A DNA stretch of 64,000 nucleotides from Strigamia acuminata. Taxonomy: Eukaryota > Arthropoda > Chilopoda > Geophilomorpha > Linotaeniidae. Position numbers and translations under genes: made by a program. Each line of letters starts with the position of its first letter. Positions within the stretch are counted from its first letter, which is position 1. Below are positions 1-10,997 of the stretch, one piece after another. The notes under the pieces are model-generated. The model searched no databases. It was given only the letters and a program-made list of their open reading frames with translations, and was not told the DNA's origin. The DNA lies in the NCBI GenBank assembly GCA_949358305.1, contig OX442320.1:12044259-12108258 (forward strand), in the 5' to 3' direction.

Positions 1-1030
1 CTACCGCAATGACCAGACGCGACTAACACTTTCGCGAACCGGTCGCAATATTATACGCGCTTGTTATTGTCGATGGTTTTTGCGCTTTTCGTAAACGTTC
101 GCGCGATAACAAGTTCAAAGCGTCGTCGAGTTTGATTTAAGGCTTGCTGGAAATTATTTTCGAGAATTTTACAGCGTTAAATTCGGCGCAGAATGTACAT
201 ACGAGCGTGAGATCGGGTTTGGTTTTGACCGGTTGACGTCACAAAATGGGAATCGATTGCTGAAAATGGCATCGCGGATGACGTAAAAGGAGCTAAGTTT
301 TGGACCGGTCGAGAAAAATGGGATCGCTCGCCGTGGAAGAACATGTAAAGTCCATTGCGTTTTCGCACTAGGAATTCAAGTTCGTCGGGAAAGAAACGAG
401 CCTCGTTTATTTGCAAAAATGTAAAAGACGAGTGCAACAGCACTCGGTTGACGAGGAAAAATGCAATAAAAATGAAAGCGTGTTTCGCACGGAGCGAAAC
501 GAGTGAAAATCTTGAAAGCGTGTCACAGTGAAAGGGTGTACGGCCATCTCACTCACGCATGAATCCGCGGGATCAATGCGCGTCAGCCATTTTACTTAAT
601 TTTCCTTGGGAATTATATCAAATTTACTATTAGAAAAGACGACTGAACCGCGGATTTGGTGATTTTTCTCCCGCCTAACCAGACCACCGGATATTAGATT
701 AGAGCAAAAAGAGGAATTGTGCTCCGGAATGCGTTTTTAACGAGCGTTTGAGCCGTCCGTCGAACTGGATATCGCCAAGGATTTGTACATAGGCGTTAGG
801 CCTAATGCATCTATTGTGGCATTACCGATAGCGTGTGTCGAGGGTGAGTTTTGCTTTTCGTTTCGAGCTCATTATTTTTTCTCCGTGCGGACGGTGAAAA
901 GGAGACGGTTCGGGCGGAGAAAGAGAGATGGGCCGCGGCGATGACATTAGCAGAATAGGCCTATTTGGGTTAAGCCTAAAGTGGTATGAGTCACCCTTGT
1001 TTATCATTGTGTTTGGATGTGTTTTTGCAG
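1..1030 (+). promoter_or_regulatory. 5' flank and probable 5' UTR intron of INO80D
   Basis: No convincing coding sequence. A perfect CRE palindrome TGACGTCA lies at 234-241. A donor-like GTGAGT follows position 844 and a good acceptor (TTTTTGCAG) ends at 1030, just before the first coding exon, so a 5' UTR intron of about 185 bp is likely. The exact promoter and transcription start cannot be placed. Confidence 0.4.
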
Positions 1031-1066
1031 GCTAAATATCGGGATGTGGCATTTGGAATCGCGCGC

Positions 1067-4000
1067 ATGATGTACGAAGGAAAACACCTCCACTATTCAC
1101 CGGTGGATAACAAACCGCTGTGCTCGTACAGCACGAAATTGTGCAAGCAACGTCGCTTGAATGGCTACGCCTTCTGCATCCGACACATCTTGGAAGATAA
1201 GTCAGCACCTTTCAAGCAATGTGCTCATGTGGCCAAATACAACAATCAAAAATGCACCAACCCAATCCCGACAAACGAGGATCGAGAGTACAATTCGAAA
1301 CATTTAATTCCTTTTAATTTTTTTTAATGTTTTTTCCATTTTAAAGGTACTGTAATAGCCACATGCAAGTTGCTGGCATGGCTCCCAAAAAGGAGCGGAA
1401 GGCTAAGAAGGAGAAGGAATCGAACGCAGTTTGTTCGCCGGACGGGAAGATCAAGTTCGCGGATCGCTTGAAGGCGCTGCTCAACAAGACCGGCAACAAC
1501 GACGTGTCGATGATTCTGGACGAGCAGCATGTGTCGGTGGATGACCCGTACGCGTTTTCGGACGTGCTGGACAAGTCGCCGTTGGTGAATTCGCCGAAAA
1601 CGAACGAGACGAAGCCGACGTCGACGCCGATGCCGATGCCGATATCAACATTATCAACATCGACGTCGACGTCGACGTGTTTGGTGCAAGTCGGAGCGGA
1701 GAGTAACAATAGGTTAAATAAAAGTCAGGCGGCCAAGTCGTCCAAGACTATGAACAGGCTGCAGGCGAAAATCGCGCACAATAAAGTGTTAGATAAGTTG
1801 AAGAAGAATAATCAGGAATGTGTTTACGTGAATTCCAACTCGAATTCGAACTCGAAGAGCGACGTGGCGCTACATTCCAACGGTGTTTTGGACCATTCGA
1901 ACGATCATTTTGTTTTGTCCGATCTCGTGGAGAGCAAGGGGAAGAAACATTTAGCCGTCAACGTCCCCACTAAGAAAATGTGGTGCAAATTGAAGCGCGC
2001 TGACGATAAAAAGGAAATTGCCGAGCCCTTGCAAAGGGTTCGCGATTCCTGGCAGGAAAGACGCTTGTGCAAGGCCGATTTACACCCTCTAGGTGAATAT
2101 AGGAAAATAGAAAGAATGCGAAAGAAACGTGTCAATTGTTTGTGTTGTAAATATGTAAATTTTGTGCTTTTGTTTTTCAAGGACTCGAAATGTCCGATAG
2201 TGAAAGTGACGATAGTGAAATGGAATCGATTCAGAGGCATTGGTTTTATACGTGGGATAAGGGAGATACGTTACAGTGAGTAGTCAAATATAATTTAAAT
2301 TTATTTTTATTTATTTATTTATATTTATTTAATTAAAAAGGGTTAATTCGGAGTTCCTTCCCAATTCGCGGCCCGCACGGCTCTCGGTTCGACGGTGCGA
2401 GATGAGGCGTCAGCTCAACCAGATGTACAACGCGCAGACGGCTTCGGTGGCTCACAGGGATTTTCAAAACAAGTTTGTCGGCGCTCTGCTCAGGTCCACG
2501 AAACGGTTTCCCAATAGGACGGCACAATTAGTAGAAAGCATTCAGGCGAAAACGTCTCTGGCGACGAATAAGAGGTTGAAATTGATACAATTGTTTGGAA
2601 ATACATTTTATTTTTAATTTCTTTAATTTTTAATTGCAGTAAAAACATTGTAGGCGTCGTTAAACGTTTTTGCCATTACAAAAATGATAAAACGACTTGT
2701 GACAGTATTGCGCTCCCGCACACTCGGCATTGTATTAAACGTAAAGGTTTTTCGACATTTTAATTTGGCTCGCTCGAAAGGAGCTCGCATTTAATTGCTC
2801 CTTTCTTCTTTTTTGTCTTGCAGATATTATGTATAACGTTGATCAGTTGCTGTTTGAACATTGTACGGCAAAGTTTGCTGACAATACGCAGTGTTGTATC
2901 CCGGTGTTCGATATTTGTCACGAACTTCCTCTATGTACGGAACACGCTAGGAAAAGGGACAATTACAACAAAATGTCGGCCGAACCGAAACCGAAGAAAC
3001 CCAGGAAGAAAACGAAACCGTCGGCGTTGACGCGGCCGCCGAAACGAGGCAAGAAAAAGAAGAGGCAGAACGGAATCCGTCCCAACAAACAATCATCAAG
3101 TCACGTTTCGGCTTTGAACAGCGTCGCACCTTCCGCGGGTATTCTAAATAATAATAATAATAATAAAATAAATACAAGTAACAAATTATAAAATTGTAGA
3201 CGTTGCTTCGTCGATATCTCTCGGGTTGGATTCGAGTCCGGGCCCGACCGAGCTCAATGCGGAAGATATCAGCAAGGGGTTCGAGGATAATTTGGACGAC
3301 GATTTGGAGGATCATTTATCTCCCGGTTCTATAGAGAAATCGTTAGAACTTCCATTAGACACGGCCGAATTGGCCAATCAAGCGAGTCGGCTGCTGGAAG
3401 AGCACGATTTTACCGAAGTTTTAAACAAAATCCCAGACGACGCTTTTAACGACCTTTTTACCGGTAAAATTATTTTAAATTTAATTTTTATTTTGAATTT
3501 TATATTGAAATTTTGTTACAGAAAGTAAGAATGGCGATTTTTTACCGACCAAAGAGGAGACGGAGGAGCTGGAGAGGGCGCTGGCGGCCGTGGACAAGGA
3601 CGTGAAGTCGCTGGAGAAGTTGTCGGCCGACAGCAACGACGAAATGTCCGACTTGGCCAGCTCGATGCAGCAGATTCACGACTCGCTGCTCCACTCGGAC
3701 GTGGACCTGGCGCCCTCGATGGATAACCTGAACGCGATGACGAGCAGCTTCTCCACGAACGACCTCAACTCGCTTTCTCAGGTGCTCTCGACCATCACGA
3801 CCGACTCGATGGTGCCCAACCCCATGCCCATGGACACGATCCTCCAGTCGCAGTTACCCGGGGTCCAGTTGTTACCCGAACTCGTGCAAGGACAATTACA
3901 ACTCCAAGTTCCTGTCAACGCCGGCCAGGCGGCCAATTTCGTGCTCAGTCCGCACCCGCAGCTGCTGGGCGCCACTTTCGCCACGGCCGACGGCGCCGCG

Positions 4001-4393
4001 CAGTTTCCGCACGCGCACGCGCACTCGCACACGATCCCGCTGTCGCTGCCGTTGCCGCTCGCCACCCCCGACGCCATCTCCATCAGCCTGCAGTCGCAGT
4101 TCCAGGGCATCAGGGCGAGCCAGTGGATCCTCAGTCCCGCCGACCACACGTTCACGCCCATGGTGTACCAAAACGGGTACCCGCTCGCGTCGCAGCCGCT
4201 CACGGGCCAAGTGTCCGCGCTCGGCAACATCAAATTCCCCTTCGCCGCCACCGCGCTCGACGTGGTCAAGCAGAACGAGGCCGGCGAGCTCGGCGCTGCG
4301 GACACGGCCACCACGTTCGTCACCGTCAACGGCAGCGCCGCAAACTCATTCCCAGTGGTGAGCACCGATTCTCCGAAGGAGAGCGTGTCTTAG
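1067..4393 (+). CDS. INO80D: INO80 complex subunit D homologue (8 coding exons, about 950 aa)
   Basis: Metazoan accessory subunit of the nuclear INO80 ATP-dependent chromatin-remodelling complex. Exons: 1067-1287, 1347-2092, 2182-2275, 2341-2574, 2640-2746, 2824-3138, 3200-3463, 3522-4393; phases agree across all joins. The start (MMYEGKH; ATG at 1067 or 1070) matches the known INO80D N-terminus. Two Cys/His blocks are visible: CSYSTKLCKQRRLNGYAFC followed by the EYCNSH completion after intron 1, and CHYKNDKTTC...HTRHC followed by HCTAKFADNTQCCIPVFD in exons 5-6. A basic PRKKTKP stretch follows, then the acidic NGDFLPTKEETEELERAL segment typical of the family. The C-terminal exon is GC-rich and low-complexity (Gln/Pro/Ala, HAHAHSH at about residues 807-813). 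Identification rests on remembered family sequence and is strong; the function of the individual domains is not settled by sequence. Confidence 0.93.
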
Positions 4394-5127
4394 CCGAGAC
4401 AGAACTAGAGGACTTGACAACTTGGTTTTGTGTATAAAAAAAACAGAGAAAAACAAAATGGGGGAAGGAAGGAAGAAAGAAAAAAAATGATTTTTTTTTT
4501 GCGTAGTGTATTTTTTGTGTAATTTGTACAGTTATTTAAACAATATTGTATACTTTCCAATTTTTGTAGCATAAGAAAAAAAAGAATGCCTTTTTAGCAA
4601 GAAAGTGACGTCGTGTGTGGAAATTGATCGGTTCGTGTAGTGCAATAAGTGGAAATCGGTTTTCATCAATTTGCTAAATCTTAACAACGACTTTTTTCGT
4701 GTACAGGTTGAAGATTTAATTTTTAATTTGTAATTTGTAATTTTAAGCGGAAATTGGAAAGATTGGTTTTGTTTTTCGTTTCTTGTTTTTTGTTAAGATT
4801 TTTTTTTAAATGTTGATTTATTTACACTCGAGTGGAATCCGATTGTCCGATTGGATTTTTCGCATTTTTATTTAAAGATTTCAAGGTCGGATTAAACTTT
4901 TAATTTTAGGAATAAGAAAACAAATCATGTTTGACTAATTTTGTAAATAATTTGTGCCGGAAATGGCTTGTATGTGCGATTCAACTTTTTTTCTCTTTCC
5001 TCTCAGAATTGTACATAAAAATGAAAAATGAAAAATGAAAAAAAAAGAAAAAAAAATAAGTGAAACGTAACGACAAGCTGTGAAATAAACTCCGAAAAGG
5101 CAAATTGAAGTTTGTTTATTATTAATA
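4394..5127 (+). other. 3' UTR of INO80D running into the 3' end of MCEE
   Basis: AT-rich, no ORF of note. The plus strand carries AATAAA at 5084-5089 (INO80D) and the minus strand carries AATAAA at 5115-5120 (MCEE), so the two convergent 3' ends overlap or abut within about 40 bp. Confidence 0.6.
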
Positions 5128-5660
5128 TTAAGCTTGTTCCAACTCCACTAGTACTCCGTGACAATCTTTGGGGTGAAGAAAAACGACCGGTTTCCCGTGA
5201 GCTCCTATGGTGGGCTTTTCGCTCAGGCAACGGATTTTTTTCGATTTTAAATCCGCCATGGTCGCGGCGATGTCGTCCACTTCGATGCAAATGTGATGCA
5301 TGCCGCCATTTTTGTTTTTATCTAAAAATGCCTGAAATTTGCAATTTTGCTTATTTTTCATTAATCGTTTGTTAGTTTTTCACTTTTTTATACCGCGATT
5401 GGACTTTTTTCGCCCATAATTTCGAGTAATTCGAGTTTGGTGTTGCCTAAATTGACGAAAACCGTGGTGACTCCGTGGTCGGGTAACGCGACGTTTTCGC
5501 TCACTTGAGCGCCCAAAATGTTTTTGTAAAAATCGGTCGCTTTTTTTAGATCCGGTGTGGCGACCGCTATGTGATTGAGTTTTCCTAATTTCCACATTGT
5601 CCCTCCACGGATGCTCGTGAAGGAGAAACTTCGACGCACTAGTTGCGTAATGTTCATCAT
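5128..5660 (-). CDS. MCEE: Methylmalonyl-CoA epimerase, mitochondrial (2 exons, 156 aa)
   Basis: Interconverts (2R)- and (2S)-methylmalonyl-CoA in propionate, odd-chain fatty acid and branched amino acid breakdown, in the mitochondrial matrix. Exons 5394-5660 and 5128-5331 flank a 62-bp intron that interrupts between A and F of GEKSPIA|FLDK. It is a vicinal-oxygen-chelate fold: the metal-ligand regions KLNHIAVATPDL, GGMHHICIEVDD and the terminal LVELEQA are present, giving the His, His and Glu ligands. The first about 30 residues (RRSFSFTSIRGG) are Arg/Ser-rich like a matrix-targeting sequence. The stop is only 8 bp before a minus-strand AATAAA. Its ATG lies 4 nt after the stop of the COX14-like ORF, so both are probably on one mRNA. 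Confidence 0.95.
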
Positions 5661-5664
5661 TTAT

Positions 5665-5877
5665 CTAGTTTTCTTGGGGTTTGGGGTTATCGGCGACGGC
5701 TATCTTCTTATTCCCAGCTTGCTGATCTTCGTAGGCCAGTGCGCGCGGTCGCACCACGTTGAAATAGTTGAACACGCGTAAACCGCAGCCGTATAAACCA
5801 TACGCAGTTATGCCCATTAAAACGATCACCGTGCCTTGGTGCAAGATATCTTTAATCCGCTCCGACCTTCGAATCAT
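5665..5877 (-). CDS. COX14: COX14-like single-pass mitochondrial membrane protein (70 aa)
   Basis: Small uninterrupted ORF with one hydrophobic segment (about residues 15-34, TVIVLMGITAYGLYGCGLRV) followed by YFNVVRPRALAYEDQQ. This resembles COX14 (C12orf62), a short inner-membrane factor for COX1 synthesis and cytochrome c oxidase assembly: shared features are the TAYG/TVYG-type segment, a Cys, RV, YF and a basic-then-acidic tail. It is slightly longer than the human protein (57 aa). An acceptor-like GATTCGCAG stands 2 nt before the ATG, so a 5' UTR intron or a trans-splice site is possible. The stop TAG is separated from the MCEE ATG by ATAA only, and the two frames differ, so this is not a fusion. 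Name assigned on short similarity; a different small mitochondrial protein is possible. Confidence 0.6.
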   Translation of the reverse strand: MIRRSERIKDILHQGTVIVLMGITAYGLYGCGLRVFNYFNVVRPRALAYEDQQAGNKKIAVADNPKPQEN

Positions 5878-6028
5878 CGCTGCGAATCAAAAACGATTTG
5901 ATCTATCGGATGGGCCCATCACCCGGTTCGGTTTTGCTCTAAAAATGAATAAACTTCGTAGATCGCGCAAATTGTCACTAGGTGACGCGTCAGTCGCGAC
6001 GAAAAACAACACCGAGATATAGTGAAAA
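5878..6028. promoter_or_regulatory. Compact bidirectional promoter between COX14-like/MCEE and TRAPPC10
   Basis: Only 151 bp separate the start codons of the minus-strand COX14-like ORF and plus-strand TRAPPC10, so both promoters and 5' leaders must lie here or overlap the genes. No TATA box is obvious. Confidence 0.5.
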
Positions 6029-9000
6029 ATGCAGGCGGAAGAAAAGTTTAAACCGTGTTTGGATAGGAATGCCAACCCTGTAATCACGTGTAAGGTTGTT
6101 ATTTGTGTAAATACGGGTGGTTTGATTGAATTTATTTGTGCAGATGCGGGAGACAGAGCGCTTTTCAAGACGTTCGAGGATGAAATTGTGCGAGATTTGC
6201 CCGCCTCGCCGGTGGAATGGCGAAGGTATAGATGCGAAATTTTGTGATAATCTGTCGGTTTGAAAACGTCAAGATTGTTTTTGAAGGTCGTACGGAAGAC
6301 CGGCCAAAACAGTTTTGGCCAAGGCTTCATTCGTGGAGCTGGAAATGGATAAACTGGTGGACGACAACGGGTTGACGTCGCTAATCGGTCAGAAGTTCCT
6401 GCACACGTTTTGGACGGATTGCTGCGACGTGGAAATGTACAAAAGCAAACTGAAGGACGACGTGGCGGCCTGGCTCACGCAGTTGAGGACTAAGAACATG
6501 AAGGACTGGGTGATCGTGGTGGTGGAGGGAACCGATTCGAAGAAGGGAAGCAAACCCAAGATATTGACCAGAGGATCGGTCGTGGACAAAATCAAGAACG
6601 ATTTCTGTAAAAAACAAACGGAGAGGTTGTGTGAAGTGAATGAGAGTTTAGTTGATTTGATTGTTGATTTTTGATTTGGATCGTTGATTTTAGGTGTGTG
6701 AACGTGACGAAGAGCGAAAACACGGATTCGTGGCACGGGTTTCTTCAGAGATTGCGCCACCTGCTGTTGCAAGCTTACAATCGTCAGTTGAGTCGATTTG
6801 AGGAGAACATGAGGTCGCAGAGGGAACGGAGGAACGAGTTAGGATGGGTGTTTTGCGACTATTTTTTATTGCAAGAGGAACTGGCGTTTGTTTACGAAAT
6901 GTTGGGCATTTACGACGAAGCGTTGGTGCAGTACGACGAATTGGACGCGTTGTTTACGCAATTTGTCATCAATTCCAACTTGGGAGGTGAGGAAATTAAA
7001 TTTAAATTGTAAATGACAAGTTTGATCGATTGATTTTCTAGACACCCGGGAATGGCTGCTTACGTTCTCGGGGCCGTGTCTCTGCTGGGAAGGATTGTCG
7101 CTCTCGCCGGACGTCGGCGACGAGAAGAGGCAGTTGATCGAGCGAGGCAAAGCGACTCTGTTGGACTTGCGCAACTATCTGTTCTCGCGACAGTGCTCGC
7201 TTCTTTTGCTGCTCGCGCGGCCGTGGGAACTGGCGCAGAGGTTTCTCACCTTCACCTACAGTTGCATCAACGAACTGCAATTTCTGGAGGTGGAAATGCC
7301 GACCGGCGCAGTTGCTTGCTGGGTGTTCCTAAGCAGCCTAGAAGTTCTGCAAACGTGCGAGAAATTCAAGGACACGAACCAGGAAGACGCCTATTTTTAC
7401 TTCACGGCCAGTTTGTGGGCGACGGCGCGACTCAAACTGCAGGAACTGGGCACTTTGTGCGGCCTCATGCCCGGCAAAAAGGCCAGCTCCGAACAACTGC
7501 ACCACGTGGTCGAACTGGTCGCCGGACTCGGAGTCGACCGCAATTACGGCCGCACCGACACTCCGCTGGCCAAATTGAAGGAAGCGCTGTCGTCCGACGA
7601 AGCTTTTCAGAAACAATATTTAGTAGAGTTTGGAATTTGCAATTTTGAAACACTTATCCATTTGATCGAATTTTTTGTGTAGGAATTATCCGAATTGGCC
7701 ATCGGAACGTTGAAACACATCGGCAGAATTCGATACGCGCGTTTGATAGGTCGAGACTTGGTGGATTTCTACAGGAAATTAGGCGTGGCGCATAATTCGG
7801 CCGGCTATTTATTGGACGATCTTAAGACGTTCCAGGAAGAGCGATGGGCGTTGCTGAGTGCGCAGACGTTGATCCAGTTGGCCGATTGCTATTCCGCGAC
7901 GGGCGATTGGAATAAATATCCTTTTGGAGAAAGAAATTGGGGATTAAACGGTGGATTTTAATTTTCTTGACTTTGGTTTGCACGTTTATCAACGTCGGTT
8001 TGCTGATTGCCAGCAGCACGGTTCTGTCTGCGGACGAAAGGGAAAAACATTTCGATCGAGTGGAAGAGGAAATAGATCGATTCAAGCAAAACGGTAGAAA
8101 AAGATTGATTTAAAAAAAAAATTAATTTAGTCATTCATTTATTTTAGGTGAGAAATTGTGTTTGAACATGTCGGAGATGTTTGAGATTGTTTCGGCGGCG
8201 ATAGTCGTGGACGAGGACGCGGCGCTCACCATCGACAGCACGATCCGCGTCAAAGTGACGATGAACAGTCGTTTTCCAAAACCGATTTCGTGCGACGCGC
8301 TCACGATCGCCGTGCACGACAAGGAAAAGATTGAGCCGCTCACTGAACTGCCCAGAACGAACGAGATAAGACGGAGGTTTCTCGAACCTCTAAAATTCAG
8401 CAAAGAATTTATGTACTTGGAGGACAGGAGCCTGGAAAGGGTGGCGATCGTCGCTTCGGTCGCGAACAATCCGCTCGTGCGACAAGCGAGCAACAACGTG
8501 TTGCCGTTCGAACGGGAAGTGGTCAGGAGGGAGTTTGACCAGTGCGTTCGCGTCTCGGACGTTGTTCTCCTACCCGGGACGAACGAAATAATGTTGGAAG
8601 GAAAAGTGCGCGTTTAATTTCCTATCTCTTTATTAAATGTTTGTTTATTTATTGATTGATTGATTGATTTATTTCAGTGCGCGGTTTACGGCAGTTTCGT
8701 TTTGACTCAGCTGATCGTGCAAATCGGCAATTTGGAGCTGATTTTGCCTCGAATCAAAGAGATATTGACCTACGAGATATTATTTGAGCCGATCACGTTG
8801 ACTCGGGTGTGCGGGGACGGCGAATTGATCGCTGGCATTCCTCAGGAAATCGAATTGTGTTTTTACAGCGGGACGTCGAGCATCGCGAGTGGCACGAAAA
8901 TACGCATGAAAGCTTCGAGCGCTTTGCACATTGTAAATGATTTTTGCTTTTACTCGATGTTTATGTAATTGTTTTTTTCTTTTTTGGGCAGAAATTAGTG

Positions 9001-10606
9001 GAAAGCGAGGACGAGGCGACGTCCAAGTTGGAATTTGAAGTGGGAGCGTTGCAATCGTTCGAATCGTGGAAAATGAAATTGTCCGTTTTTTGCCATTTCG
9101 GACCTCAAAAAGACGCCAGTACGATCCACACGGAAATTAAAGTGGCTTGTCCGTGGGCCGAGAGCGTCATCAAGTTGCAATTCGTGCCGCCGTTCATCAC
9201 TCTGCATAAACTGCACACGATGCACGCCAAGTAAGCACAAAAAGCAATTCATATCAATGATTATTTAATTTAATTTTATTTAATTTTATTTTATTAAAGA
9301 AAGTTTATTCAAGTCACCGTTCACAGTTTGAATGTGGACGGGTTCGAGTTGAAAAATCCGGGTTTGAAGTCCGATAATTCGCAGATTGCGACGGTGTCGC
9401 TCAACATCCCACTTGACGCTTACGTACAAATTTTGTTTGCGATCGATTTGCGTCATCAGTATTTTAATTTGATTTTTATTTTTTGTAGATTGTTCGTGCC
9501 AATCAAATCGTTTGTTTTTTGTGGGAATTGGTTACGAATTTAGTGGATCATCCGAATTTGGATTTGGAGTTCTCCATCGATTATTCGCCTTCTTCGTGTC
9601 ATTACAACGAGAATTTAAATTATAAACACAAATTTATTCTGCAGGAGTACAAGGTATTGGCTTTAGCATGGCCCCCACATCCAGAAAAATTTGCGAATTT
9701 TGTCTTTGCTTTGCACTTCAAAAAACTTGTTTTTTTGGACCGAAAATTTTATTTTTTGGACCAAAAATTTAATTTTTTGGACCAAAAATTTAATTTTTTG
9801 GACCAAAAATTTAATTTTTTGGACCAAAAATTTAATTTTTTGGACCAAAAATTTAATTTTTTGGACCAAAAATTTAATTTTTTGGACAGAAAATTCAATT
9901 TTTTTGAACCGAAAATGTAGTGGACCCGGGACGTAGGGGGCTTGAGCCCTTGTCAGCCCCCCTTATCGGGGCCATGGGCGTTATTCGCGGCGCAGGTGCA
10001 GGTACGGATTAAAATGTTTTGTTTTATGAATTCAGACCTTATTCATTGTGAATTATAAAGTGGAACCGCGAAATTCTGAATTTTGCCGAGCCGGGAACAT
10101 GTGCAATATGAGTATAAAAATCGTTCGCAATACTCCTTCCGGTTGGGCGGCCATCATGTACGAGGTGCTCGCCGATCAAACATCGTGGGCGGTGTGTGGA
10201 CACACGGCGGGTAAAAGATTATTACATTTTATGCAGAAATACGAATGAAAATCTTATTTTTTATTGCAGCTGTTGTTAACATGGAGTCGTCCGTGCAATT
10301 TAATGTTTCCATCGACGTTATGCCGCTAACTTCCGGGTTTTTGCCACTTCCGATCGTTCGCTTATCGAAATTTATTCCGGCCGATAAGTTACCGGAGGGA
10401 AAAGGTTGCGTCTGTTTTTCTTTCGAATATTGAATCGTTTTAATTCGTTTTTTTTGAAATTGTTTTTTCCAGATTTAGCTAAAAAAATCGATACTTCCGG
10501 TGGGTTTTCTCGATTAGAGCCGTTTAATCAAGGCCAGGTTTACAACGCGAGTGCGGGCAGTCAAGTTCACGTCATTCCAGCATTTTCATCAACGAGTGGC
10601 GAATAA
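6029..10606 (+). CDS. TRAPPC10: TRAPP II subunit TRAPPC10 (15 exons, 1127 aa)
   Basis: Subunit specific to the TRAPP II tethering complex that acts as a Rab GEF at the Golgi. Exons: 6029-6089, 6144-6225, 6287-6625, 6694-6986, 7042-7622, 7683-7915, 7984-8093, 8148-8605, 8678-8932, 8992-9230, 9300-9423, 9489-9653, 10036-10210, 10270-10404, 10473-10606; phases close. Landmarks shared with TRAPPC10: PVEWRRSYGR, FWTDCCDVEMYKSKLKDD, VDKIKNDFCKKQ, EELAFVYEMLGIYDEALVQY, ATLLDLRNYLFSRQ, HIGRIRYARLIGRDL, SWAVCGH, and the end GQVYNASAGSQVHVIP. Exons 6 and 7 only join in frame if the 68-bp intron 7916-7983 is an AT-AC (U12) intron; this restores the family spacing before ADEREKHF. Intron 9654-10035 holds a 21-bp minisatellite. 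Slightly shorter than the human protein (1259 aa). Confidence 0.94.
7916..7983 (+). other. U12-type AT-AC intron in TRAPPC10
   Basis: Begins ATATCCTTTT, the minor-spliceosome 5' site; contains TTTTCTTGAC with the branch adenosine at about 7970; ends in GCAC at 7983, 13 nt downstream of the branch A. No GT-AG pair here gives the correct frame, while this choice joins ..GDWNK to FINVGLLIASS.. with family spacing. Confidence 0.85.
9721..9920 (+). repeat. 21-bp AT-rich minisatellite in a TRAPPC10 intron
   Basis: About nine tandem copies of a 21-bp unit resembling GGACCAAAAATTTAATTTTTT; six central copies are identical and the flanking ones degenerate. Each unit is nearly self-complementary (CCAAAAA...TTTTTTGG). 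Because 21 is a multiple of three, frames on both strands stay open, which produces spurious ORFs. Confidence 0.9.
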
Positions 10607-10910
10607 TGAAAAAATGTAGTTTTAATTTACATAAAATAAAGGTGGTTATTGTAACTGAAATATTTAAATTTCGCGCCTTGTCCGCGGCGAAGCTAGGGCG
10701 CATGCGCGGAACTCGCGGATTGGTCGAATCCGAGTCGTGTTGTCCGTTAGGGCTGGAACTGCGCTCTTTCACTTTGTGTTTTTAAGTTAACGTTTAATCC
10801 AGGTGCATAATCGCCGCTTTTCATGTTTGAATTTCGCCCGTTGATGGTTTAAGCTTCCGATCGAACTTATTTCGGACGATGCTGTTGTCTAGATTGGTGG
10901 TAAGTTGAAA
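10607..10910 (+). promoter_or_regulatory. TRAPPC10 3' end and RACGAP1 promoter
   Basis: AATAAA for TRAPPC10 sits near 10634. A perfect NRF1-type palindrome GCGCATGCGC lies at 10698-10707, an inverted CCAAT box (ATTGG) near 10718-10722, and TTTGAA followed by TTCGCCCG near 10825-10840, reminiscent of a CHR next to an E2F-like element. A donor-like GGTG|GTAAGT near 10899 suggests that a 5' UTR intron is possible. Confidence 0.4.
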
Positions 10911-10997
10911 ATGGACGCAATTACGAGCGCGATTTTTAAAATGTCCGAAATTGTGTCTTGTGTGTTTTCACCAGTTATAAAATTGAGCGCGATCGAA

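Noticed and set aside
177-443. 88-codon minus-strand ORF upstream of INO80D
   Set aside because: No recognisable similarity, lies in a probable promoter region, no splice partner.
3778-4437. Long alternative frames over the last INO80D exon
   Set aside because: GC-rich coding sequence keeps other frames open; the INO80D frame is continuous with the upstream exons and matches the family.
9519-9936. Repeat peptides FLDQKFN (+) and KIKFLVQ (-)
   Set aside because: Generated by the 21-bp intronic minisatellite; the true exon ends at 9653.
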